From NCBI GenBank assembly GCA_026874595.1, contig CM049306.1, positions 13,603,019 to 13,667,018 of the forward strand: a stretch of 64,000 bases of DNA, written 5' to 3'. The translations under genes and the position numbers were made by a program. The notes beneath the pieces are model-generated. The model had not been told where the DNA came from. It did not search any database and saw only the letters and a program-made list of their open reading frames with translations. Below, in pieces: positions 1 to 11,900 of the stretch; within the stretch, counting starts at the first letter, position 1, and each line of letters begins with the position of its first letter. The stretch is from Sipunculus nudus (Eukaryota; Annelida; Sipuncula; Golfingiida; Sipunculidae).

Positions 1-117
1 TATGTTTAGAAGAAGAATTAATAATATTCATGGATGAGAAGTGATATTATAAAATTTAAATGACAGTAAGATTTATCAGGTAGTAACCAATGGTACTGTA
101 AACTTATTTAATTCATT

Positions 118-1610
118 GTATCCTCCAAAACAAAGTTTTCCGGATACTATGTTTTTGACAAAGTCCGCCGCCAGGCTCGTTTCCGGACAACTCCTCTGAG
201 ACCACTGGACCAATTTTTCTGAAACTTGACCCCATTATCGGGTCACATGTTAACTGATGCCTAATCATTTTTGTTGACCTCTGACCTTTCCTCTCTGCAG
301 TGCATCTGTACGTCTGTTTTCACACATTAACCAACATATCTTCTGACTTGTTTGACCAATCAAACCACCTGCAACTGATTTTGCACAGCGTCCATCTGTT
401 CTGCCTGCCTTTGCTTAAAATCACTCATATCTGTCCTGTGGTTGGACTTATCAACCTGAAATTTTGCATGTGTATATATCCTGGATAGTTTTCTTGATTT
501 TATGACAGGTGGTGCCACCTACAGTCAGATTCATGCTGCAGACATCCATGCTAATATCTCCAGATTAGTTTGATGTATCATCCTAAAATTTTGCATGGGT
601 ATAGATTGGAGCTCTGCAATTATCACCAATTATTGATTAATCGAATCAATGTTTTGAAAATCTTTGATTTGTCATCGAGAACCAGTCCACCAAATTTCAT
701 GGATTTGTGCCGGAATATTGCCCATTTCCACATTAAAATAATTCAAGGTCAGTCTCTCAGTATTTTAGTCTTGCTGTAAGATGATCTAGAATGCAGATTC
801 TAGAATTCACAGGGTAAAAAAAATTAAATTGTAGTTCATTCTTCACTTCCAAGGTGGCAGCAGCGTAAGTGTAAGCAGTCCCTGAACTCTCTGTCATGTA
901 AAATAATCGATTATTAATCGATAATCGGTTGCCACAAGTTCCGCTTAATGGATTACAAATTTTGGATCCTATTCCTAGCTCTAGTATAGATCTCACATAG
1001 CTCATTATCATACACAAAATTGGTGTCCCACCTGCAACCATTTTTGCACAGCGTCCATCTGTTTGTCTGCTGTGGGATAAATCACTCATATCTCCGCAGT
1101 GGTTTGACTATTCTGCCTAAAATTTTGCATGTTTAAACATCTTGGATATTTCTATCGATTTTAAGGTAGGTGGTGCCACCCACATTCACATTTATGCTGC
1201 AGACATCCATGCTAATATCTCAGGACTGGTTTGACGTATGGACCTGAAATTTTGCACGAGTATAGATCTTACATAGCTCTATAGCATATACTAATTTGGT
1301 GGCCCAACTTACTACCATTTTTGCATAGTGTCCTTCTGTTCATCCGCCTAGGGTAAAAATCACTCATATCTCAGCAGTGGTTTGGCTTATCCACCTGCGA
1401 TTTTGCATATGTATACATTTTGGAAAACTTTTCTCTCTCAAATAACAGGTGGCACCACCTACAATCATGTTTTACTTGGCAGACATCCATGCTAATATGC
1501 AACACATCTCACTCTATTTCCCCTTGACACTCAATCCATGTGTCAGTTCACCAGTGCCACTCTGATTTAGGCGGATACACAAAGTTACTTGTCGACTACC
1601 CGTATTCTAG
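118..1610 (+). mobile_element. Hairpin-ended tandem-core element, family E, copy 1
   Basis: The left end (118-147) folds into a hairpin: GTATCC pairs with GGATAC and, inside it, AAAAC pairs with GTTTT around an AAA loop. The right end stops at CTAG (1607-1610). Between them lie at least three diverged repeat units. Each carries a palindrome of the type AGGTGGTGCCACCT (507-520, near 1168, near 1447), then a stretch like 'gtccatctgtt', then 'atcactcatatct'. No protein is encoded; the short open frames here are not coding. The layout resembles non-autonomous Helentron-type (pearl/DINE-1) elements. Family assignment is an inference from structure. A second copy starts at 35168. Confidence 0.6.
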
Positions 1611-1690
1611 TTGATTTATGCAACCAGCATAGTCAAGTGCATACAAATCATGGTCTTGTAGAAAACCATTTCAATTGATTTTTTTAGGAT

Positions 1691-1826
1691 AACATAGCTT
1701 TATTTGCTGGATGGAATGAACCAGCTTGTGTTTATAGTGAGATTTTTCATATAAAAATAACATAGCTTTATTTGCTGGATGGAATGAACCAGCTTGTGTT
1801 TATAGTGAGATTTTTCATATAAAAAT
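1691..1826. repeat. Perfect 68-bp tandem duplication
   Basis: Two identical 68-bp copies, 1691-1758 and 1759-1826, follow each other with no mismatch. They lie about 80 bp upstream of the splice acceptor of the exon starting at 1906, inside the presumed intron. The lack of any difference suggests a recent duplication or an assembly artefact. Confidence 0.95.
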
Positions 1827-1905
1827 GTATTGTTTTAGAATTTTGAATATCATAAACAAAAAGCTGATGGGATAACTAAAAATTTGTTTATGTCTGGGTT
1901 TGCAG

Positions 1906-2995
1906 TGATAGAAAAACACCTACAAAAGAACTAGAGAGAGAAGGTTCATTTAGTGGCAAAAAAAGCCCTGCAAATAAAAGAGAGACAGAGGGAGGCAGAA
2001 AGACACCAACTATTGGTGGAAGGTTTGGTTCTCGTTCACCCAGTCCCACCAAAGACAAGGCCCTACAGGATAAGGAATCTGACAGGAGGAAACAATCTGT
2101 GCTTGACTTCATGATGGATGAAACCCCAAAACCCAAAGATCGCAAGTCCAAATCTAAATTACATGATTCAGATGAAGAAACTGGAGATCCAGCACATCAA
2201 CGAAAACCAATCCCTCGTAATTACCGCCGTGAATCTAGCAGTCCATATGATGATAGAAAACCCAGGAACAGTCAGATGAGAAGTGATAGCCTTGAGGAAT
2301 CTGAGCACAGGAAGAGTCCATATCATCAAGATAGGGATGACAGGGATGATAAATATAGAAGAAGCCCTTATGATGAGAGAGGAAGGAAAAGTCCATTAGA
2401 TGATAGAGGGAGGAGAGGTTATGATGAAAATATGGGAGTTGACAAAAAATGGAGTGGAAAGAAGGATGATAAAGGAAGGAAGAGTCCATTTGATGACAGA
2501 GGTAGAAAAAGTCCATTTGATGACAGAGGTAGGAAGAGTCCATATGGTGACAGAGGAAGGAAGAGTCCACCAGATGAAAGGAACAAAATGGATTATGATG
2601 AGTGGGGTAGATCTGACAGGAGACAAGGTTCACAAGATGATTCCCGAAAGAGTCCATTTGGTAGGAGGGGTGATGATGATGGGCGACGAGGTCGGTATGA
2701 CGACAGAGACAGATATGAAGATGATAGGGATCGAAGAAATGAAGATGACAGGGGTAGGGGAGACAGGTATAATGAACAAAACCGCAGGAGTCCATATAAT
2801 GACAGAGGTAGAGGTGATTCATGGAACAACGATCATAGGCCGACTTTGCGTTGGAAGGACCAGGTTGACGAGGATGTTGGAGGAGGAGAGGGCAGGGGCA
2901 GTGCCTTTGAACGTCGAGGACCACCAAGTCTACGAGATGATGGTGGGCCACCGCGAATACGCTCAGGCAGATATGATGAAGAGGATGATGATAGG
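1906..2995 (+). CDS. MAP9-like gene, large Ser-Pro/Asp-Arg repeat exon
   Basis: The acceptor is 'gggtttgcag' ending at 1905 and the donor is AGG|GTATGT at 2996. The exon supplies the third base of a split codon and then 363 codons. It opens with Lys/Ser-rich sequence (GRFGSRSPSPTKD), then 'SVLDFMMDE', then about ten imperfect copies of K/R-S-P-F/Y-x-D-R-G-R from about 2230 to 2830. The many Ser-Pro sites are possible proline-directed kinase targets. Base composition is purine-rich on + because of the GAT/AGA codons, which leaves a long but meaningless open frame on the opposite strand. Confidence 0.8.
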
Positions 2996-5900
2996 GTATG
3001 TTACATACATTTATTAAATAAATTGTATAATTTTAAAGATGTCCAAAGTAATATTCAATGTTTTAATAAATTCTTTTTTAAGCTCTACCAGGACTTTAGA
3101 TTTACACACTTCCTGTAATTTTTGAATTCTATGATTTGAAAGGAATTAACATAGGGGTTGGAAAAGTGTAGGAACAGGAAATAACAAAGTTTTGCGGATA
3201 CTATGTTTGATATTGATTCAGATCTTTTAAAAACTAAAATATAATTGGCAAAAAATATTGACATATTTGTTCAATAAATGATTGAAAATAATGGAGAAAC
3301 TCCACTCTGGAATATCCCAAATTGTATATTGCAAAATATGGTATGGCAGTTGATGTTGTCTTTCTTGGATCAGGCACATGATAGAGGGTTGTATATCTCC
3401 CTTTCCTTAAGCAGTAGATTGCTACCGAAGTATCAGTATAACACAGAAATATTTTAAATTATGACAGTTTTTGCTTATATTTGTATGTTTTATTTATATT
3501 GTATATTAATGAATGTAAGGGTCATCAAAGACGATCAAAAATGCGTAGTCCAGCAAGAGAGCGAGAAAGTTCTTATTGTGAAGAAATTGAGAGAGAACCA
3601 GGAAAGAAAAAGACATCACCAGAAACCACTGAAGAGCAAAAGAAGTGAGTAGTATAGAAGCTGTAAACCATATACAAAATACTCATTATACACTAGATCC
3701 TCCACTGTTTGACACCTATTACAAAAAGACAACTCCCAGTAAATATAGTATTCTCAATCAGTTGAAAACATCATATGTTAAGGATCCACATTATAAGCCA
3801 ACACAATTTTCTCTATCCAAGGTACTCTGCGACAGAATTTTAAGATTATTGATGAAAAGTGAAGTTTGCTAAATGATTTTATATCACTCAGGTTTCAAAG
3901 TTTTATGTAATAAAATTGGTATTTGAGTTAAAGATTGAGAACATATGAAATAAAGTGACATTGCATTTCAGGCTAGCATGTTTAAATCTACAGGATACAG
4001 GCATTACCACTTCACAACTACAAGTGCAAAAAGCACTTTCAAATTATAGGAAATATATTGAACATGCGTGTCTTAATGTTACCCAGGACTCCAGTGAAGC
4101 CTCAGAGGAAAGAGAAGCATGTACTAGATTCTGTAATAGACAGCATCGCTGACGCCCAGGAAGAGAGGACGATGAAATACATCAAACCTGAATCAGAGGA
4201 TGAAGAAACAAAGAAGTAAGTCCATCATCCATGGCAGGTCATACAAATAGACCTGAAATCTAAATATATACTCATGTCCTTTAAAATTACCATAGAACTT
4301 AAAAATTCATCAGAGAAAACTTTGGCACAAATCAGGAAATTTTGTTTTCTTGAAATGCTGGGAACCCTGTCAGAGTCTTAGGCGCACATTAATTGATTGT
4401 TACTTGAAGCATTATGAGCTATGCAACTGACATGAGTACAAATCAGGTGACTTTATAGACCTTTTGGTGAATTTATCTTGGTAAATGTTTTGGAAACAAA
4501 AGCTGGAATAGCTTGATTTTTGTGAGATGGCTGACTAAAACTAGCCTTGTAATGTTCCCCCTTCAGGGGAGACATTGTTTTCAGTGCAATTGCCTGTTGT
4601 TGTCAGTCTTCAGCAGAGTCATTGTCTGAAGGATATCTTGTAAACACAACAACTTTGAAGGGCTGCATATTTTTCTCCAAAAATTGAAACACTCATTGTT
4701 CCTACCAAACTCTCGGACAAGTTCTAAACCTGGTAACCTTGATCTTCATCTACAAGGTCAGATCTGCCAAAGTATAAAATTTTTGTGAACACCATAACTT
4801 TTGAAGTGCTACACATTTTGTCTTCAAATTTGGTACACGTATTGTTCCTACCAAGTTCTTGGGCCAGTTTGAAAACCTATGACCTTGACCAGGATATTCA
4901 AGGCCAAATCGGCCAAATTATAGTTATTGTCTTGTGAACACATTAACTTTTGAAGGGCTGCATATATTCCTCCCTAATTTGAAACACTCACTATTCCTAC
5001 CAAAATCTCAGATGAGTTCTAAATCTGGTCACCTTGACCTTGTCCTACAAGGTCAAATTTATGCAATTATAGGATTATTTTGACCCCATAACTTTGGAAG
5101 TACTGTAGATTTTTACTTCAAATTTGACACACCAGTTATTTCTGCCTAAATCTCAGAGGAGTTCGAAAAGTGGTGACCTTGACCTTGATCTTCATGGTCA
5201 AATCTGCTGAATTCTAGAATCATTGTTTTGAGACAATATATTTTTACCCTAAAGTGTTGTGATGGCCCATAGGGTGGAGACATATACCTGCAAAAAAAAC
5301 ATTCTAGTTTAAACTCTTATACCAACAGTTTTAGGAATTTAGGTGACTTGATCATCTTCAGTATACTTTAATGGTCAGAATGAATATTAAAAAAAAATGA
5401 AACATCACTTATTGTAGCAAGCTTAGAGGCACTAAATATACATCAGTTGTAAAAACTATTTGAATACAAATTACCTGATTTATTAAACTCTCCATTTTCC
5501 AATCAAACCTTAATGTAATATTTACAGGTCTCTTTAACCAAAGAAAGATATGATTAACACAGTGTCTATCTTTTAAGTATAATGAACTTAAATTAATTCC
5601 ATGCTTTTAGTAAAGACAGGTGTCAGATCCAACATAATTACACAGTAATTTCTATACCCACCTCCAGTAGCAGATTATCAGGAGAAAACTTGCTAATTCA
5701 ACAGAAAGGAACATGTTAAGATACTCTTTGAGAAATTTTAAGATTATTTTAAAATACTTGGTTTTAACTTAAAAAATATACACAGTGAAACCTCAAAATT
5801 ATGACCACCAATGGGACATTAAAAAGTGTTCACATTTTTAAGGTGGTTTTCTAAACGAGGTCTGACAGACCAAAAATAATCGGAATTGTGAAACAGGGTT

Positions 5901-8900
5901 CATTTTTAGGTGGTCTCTATACCGAGGTAGTAGTTAAGCAAGGTTTTACTGTATTTCAAAAACACAACTCTTTTGGCAGTATAGAAGTTTAAATGTATAC
6001 AATATTCAGTTGTCATAAACTCAAGTATAAGATCACACAGTGCCAATTTTACTGTTCTGCTGCCTGTGAGCCTGTTATTTGTTTGTGACCTGTGATGAGC
6101 TTTTACATGGATTTTTGTTTGTTCACTTTTTTTATGCTTCTCTAGAAACATGTATAAATTCTTTTGTTTAAGCTCAAGTTCTGACAGTATTTTTTATTTT
6201 TAAGTAAAATTGATTCATTTTCATTTAGAATAAACTTCATTAATCAGTTTTGTATATAGTTTCTTTGACACATCTGATAAAGATTCATTTCTACAAATTC
6301 CTCATTATTTGTTATTGTTTGTGGTAAAAAAATTTCAGAGTCAGTCCAAGACCAACTCCTGCACCAAGGTTGAGTTTATTATCCAGGTATCCTGTCTCAG
6401 TTTTGGCATGGTCAATGATATGGTCTCTTGGCATGCTACCAAATGATCTTATACCGCTACAGAGAGCTTAAAATAATCATTATATATAGCACAGAACTGT
6501 ACAGGGGTGGCCCCAGTCTTCTGCTAACAAATGTCCTGGGGCAGCAAGTGCTTGGAAGATGGCTAACATGAACATGCTAATGGCATTGATAAAAACATCA
6601 GAATTATAGCAGCTCTAATAATTAATGTAGCAAGTGGTTGTCTTTGGGAAAATCTGTATTCGTAATCGTACAAAAAAATAGTAGTCTAGCAGGGAAGACT
6701 CATATTTCAATGTGGGTGATGGTAGTATTAATTTTTTATATTAACATGTTTCAAAGTAAGCCATGTCTTTTGAAAAAAAAATCATTAATTATGTGATGAA
6801 GACTGTTATGAAAATGACTCTTCAGTGAAGTAAATCGTGCAATATTATCTTGCAGTCATGATCCTCATTCACTTTACAGGACTAAATAAAAGTCATATTC
6901 CTAACCTGGAGTTAAACAAAAGAAATGTAACATCTTCGGGCCATGTTAGGGTTATGAGTAGTTACCATGTTCCAGCATTGAAACTACTTCTTTATATCTG
7001 TAAAGATATTTTTTCATAATTAACATTTTTTTCATCACACAAATGTCTGTACACTTTTTATTTACATTTGCTTTGAAACTGTGTATTCTGACACATCTTG
7101 GCTCTACCCATAACCTGCAGTTGTGAGGGAATGTTAGATCCCTTTTCTTATCTGGGTGCTTGTCATACACATTTATGTGTACATGTGTATGTGTTCAATA
7201 CACGTGCATGTCTTTCCAGGTATGTCTCAGATCTGAATGGATTTTTTGCATAATGTGTAGAATTCATAACAACTGCTTTCATAGCTATAGGCAGCAAAGA
7301 AATGGTTTTGTTTATTCTGATTGTTGAATGGTTGTTACATGCATCATCTGTTTTATGCACCAATTTATTTTATTTTCTTTAACAACCTTATTAGAGGTAC
7401 TTTATGTTGAATTTATTTATTTATTTTAAGTTCTTTTGAAGCTGCTTTATATATGTAACCAAAGACTTATGCAACATTCTTTATCTCACTAACTTAGCTG
7501 AGTCAACCTGCTTAGCTGTAGTTATATCTTGTGCTCTTACTTCATTTGTCCAATAAAAAATGCAAATTCACATTGTAACCGTAGGAAACTTTATATTTTT
7601 TGCTTGAGAAATATTTAAATGCTTTGTCCTTGGCATTGGAAGTATGAATGCACCTGCTTAAGTATAAAAAGACCCACATTGTAATATTCTTTGTAGAAGC
7701 TAATACATTTTTTTCATATAAGCATGCTTATTATAATACAAGTATCAGTACCTGAGATTGCCTTCCATTACTGGTCACATACCTACCTGTAGTGAAGAGA
7801 AAAAATGAAAGTTTGATCCCTCTTACAATAGTTTGTCTAAGGTCAAAATCAGTGTGGCATGACATATTTAAGGATTATATCACCAAATTGTAATGTTGAT
7901 TTAACAGTTTGAATATGATGAGAATCATAGGTTAAGATCAAAGTTGGAATAATTAAGAACCTGTGTCTCCTTCTCCAAATTCTTGCATGATTTTCATCAA
8001 AACCACTTGAAATAAAATGATTGAAATGGCAGCATGAATAGAGCACAATTTCTAGCTTTCTTGTACCTGTTTGTGTTCCATTAGAGCATTTAGTTATTAG
8101 ATTAGTAGTTACCCAAACATGTATAACATCAGGTGAGATCAAAACTCCATCGCTTTCCATTTTCCAGTAGGCTCTAATGAAAAAATGTAACAAGGCCTAA
8201 TGCGTCACTGTATTCCTCAAAAATACTTTGGTCTATATAGGTACTCTAAAGTTTCTCTTGCAGTTTGGTAGATTTTTCCTGTAATACTTGCATTTGAAAT
8301 GGCACCATGATATGATAAGAAATGTAACTAGTTATAGGTTACCTTGATTATCATATAATTGTACAGTTTTCTTGAACCTTATATTCCCCTTGATGCTGAT
8401 CCATCCATATCAAATACAAGAAAGATGGTGTACAAAACAGCCATTTTAAAAGATGGCGTGTAATGCTTGATGTGTCACATCCAAAAATATGATATTTATC
8501 GTATAAGAAACATTTGGAAAGTTTTCTGAAAAAAATAGGAATCTGGAATTCATGAATCAGAACTAAAATTAAACAAAATACTATGGAAAATTTTACCAAA
8601 GGTGAAAACATTTTGTTCATTTAACTAGAAGGTTATTTCATTGGAATATTATTTTGATGTTCACACACTGACGGGAAATATCATATATTTTATTACATTT
8701 TCTTTTCAAAGGCCTGAACCTAAACAAACAGTTAAACATAAACCAAAGCCACGATATGGGCTCCTCCCAGGAGAATCCCTCAAGGAGAAACCAGCTAACT
8801 TTAACAGCACAGGCAGCATACGTGACACAGTGTTCCAGGAGTGGTATCAGGAACGCATGGAGAGAGCAAAGCAGGAACAGAAAGAGAAGAAGAGGAAGGA

Positions 8901-11900
8901 GAAAGAATTAGAGGAAAAAAAGAAGAAGGTATGTATCCCATGTTTTATCTCTCGCCAGGTCTGATGTCATCTCTTGGGAGGACTAATTTGTTATCTCTGT
9001 GCTGTTTCAGGGTATGGTATGTTTTTATTTTTGGAGGGTATGGTATTTTATCTTAAGTAAGGTCTAAAAAACTATTTCAAGTAAAACATGATATGTTAGC
9101 TACTGCAAGGATTGCTATCTTGTCTCCGATGAAACATGATGTATTTTCTCTTGAGAGATCTCATATTTTAATTCTTGTGAGGTCTGCTTTGTTGTTTCTA
9201 ATGAGGTCTGCTATTTTATCCCTACTGAAGCCTGATATGTTATCACATTGACAAGGTTTGATGTGTTGTCTTTAGAAAGGTCTTGTTTGTAAAATATAAA
9301 ATATTTCAATATTGGTCCATCACGTGATACTTCATGGCAGGCGGACGTGCAAAGCGTGTGCTGACCGAAGTTCCTGCAAAAGTGGGTATTTAGTCTTCAA
9401 TGTGAATTAAAATTTCAGACAGTTAAAAAGACAGTAAGATAATCTATCTGAGCACGAAATGACAAAGAATTTTTAATTACTGGGACCACAGAATTAAGCA
9501 ATTTTGAGATGAAGTTGAAGGCCTATGAAAAAATTCAATGTGTAAGTGTGCGCCGAACTGTGAAATGTCACAGGGACCAAACTCGTAGTCACTATTTTGC
9601 GACGTTGAAAAGACTAATACCATGTGGACTGGGGTTGCAATTTCCCTGAGTTGGCTGTTATGTGTTTTCTTTCCACTTGTTTAATTAAGACCAAGTTGGA
9701 ATGTACGGCACAAGAGCAAAAACAGCAGGTACGCCATTGAAAAAAACAGCCCCAAGTCAAAAAAGTCAAGACCTCACACAGAGGAGACAGAATTTGGACC
9801 AGACGTAATGGATACGCTCAAATCAATTCAAGAGACAATGGCAAAAATGAATCAGTCGCTGGCACTTTTGAACACCCAAGTAGCGGAACTGAGAGGTGAG
9901 GTGAATCAAATTAAAGACTTAAAATCCTCATTAGAATTTACCCAGTCAACTGTCGATGAAACCAAAGGTGAAGTGAGTGATTTAAAGAAAAAGCTCAGCG
10001 ACTGTGAGAAGAATAACAATTACCTGCAAAATTGCCTTGCTGACAATAGACAGGAAAATATTGCGTTGAAAAAAAACAAATTTTGCAGTTAGACATAGAA
10101 AACAGGAAAGTTAATTTAAAATTTACGGGGGTTCTGGAAGACCAAAAATAAAGTGTGATTAGTAAACAAAAGAAAATACGTGACATTTTTGTCACAAAGC
10201 TGGAAATTCCCAATGCCTGTGAAATAAAATTTCATAAATGTTACAGAATAGGACCCCGGCCAAGAAACACGAGTGGTAACAGAGACATTCTGGTAAAGTT
10301 AGTGTGGTACCCTGACAGAGAGTTGGTGTGGGACAAGCGAGCTAGCCTCAAGGGGACAAATATATACGTTAACGAGGATCTCCCTCTAGAAATTGAACAG
10401 AGGAGAGCCGTACTTCTACCTGTGTATAGGGCAGCTAGCGCTTTATGGAAAAAGGCTACCCTGAATAATGACTGAGTGATAATAGAGGGTAAACAATATA
10501 CAGTCGAGTCACTGGATAGTCTTCCAGTACAACTGCAACTGAAAAATTTGGCAGTGCGTACAAAAGACAGTATGGTGTTTCTTTATGGAAACCACACTTC
10601 TTTCAGTAACTTTCATCCAGCCACTTTCACCATTGGGGGTATCACTTACACCTCGTCCATGCAATACCTACAACACCAAAAAGCGAAGAGAGCTGGAGAT
10701 GAAGAAACGGCTAAAAAACTCTTAGAAATCGACAATCCAGTTAGCCAGCTCCACTTGGGCCGTGCGCTGAAACCGGATACTCAATGTTGGAACAATATGA
10801 TTGCGAGACAAGTGATGGAAGCAGGTGTTAAAGCCAAATTTGAACAAAACGCAGGAATGCGGACTGAACTTATTGGCACAGGTAACAAGTTACTTGTTGA
10901 GTGTAATGTACATGACCTGTTCTGGGGTAATGGGCTGGCTCTTAAAGACAAAAATGTTTCTGATAAATCAAAATGGCTCGGTGAAAATGTTTTAGGAGAA
11001 ATTCTGTGTGGAGTTCGGGAGGGCTTGAGGTCGGTGTACACATAATGGAATTCAGTCTTAATATTAAGTTTAATGATTTTCGTGGTTTTCATGTCGTCCT
11101 AACATTTGTACCAGTATGTTGATCTGGAAAGCTAAAATAACATGATACATCTTTTTTTTTTAATACATCATTATTAGACGTGAATATAAAACTAGGAAGC
11201 CTCCTTTATACCACACGTTTTGTGTTTAGATGGTGAGGTTTCATGATAGTATAGCTGCAATATTTGATGTTTAGTAATGTTTATCGAGTACATCCCGGCA
11301 TGGATTGTGTGATTTAAAATTCTGTCATTACACGAAAATGGGATATTGATATTAATATTTGTTATTTTTGCACTATATGTCATGATGATAAGATGTTATA
11401 TAGCAGCACAATAATTATACTTTTTGACTCTGAATTTGACAGAATGATATTGTATTGATTGTGTTTTGGTACTGATATCATAATATGAAGGTACCACCAA
11501 AGAGTGAAACCATACTATGATATTTTTTTTTTTTTTGCATGTTTTGATCTCTTATGTTCTTCTTTTCTGGTGATGCTATGATCAGATAATAACAATCGAA
11601 ACTGATAACATATACGCTGATTTTCATGTCATAGTGTGGCGTTGTTACGGCGTTTGGATTACTTGGTTCTCAGAGAGCCTAATGTCGATGTAAACAGGAG
11701 ACAATTAAGCGTCAATATTGAGCTTAATCACTTCAATCGTTCACAAAATGCATATATTGGTACAAATTTGCTTATTTAATACCTGAATATAAGATTATAT
11801 TTTCAGCACTGGATGGTGATTATATGGCCTCAATGCTACATTCTGCTATGATAATCTTATAGTGGTTTGATTTTCATTATCAGGGATTGACTCCTTAATT

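Noticed and set aside
2235-2951. 238-codon open frame on the minus strand
   Set aside because: It is the shadow of the Ser-Pro/Asp-Arg repeat exon; His/Cys/Leu-rich low-complexity product with no independent support.
10781-11092. 103-codon minus-strand frame across the NADAR segment
   Set aside because: Antisense shadow of the NADAR frame.
11521-11536. T-run inside the LINE spacer as a nested element end
   Set aside because: No hairpin, CTAG or target duplication accompanies it.
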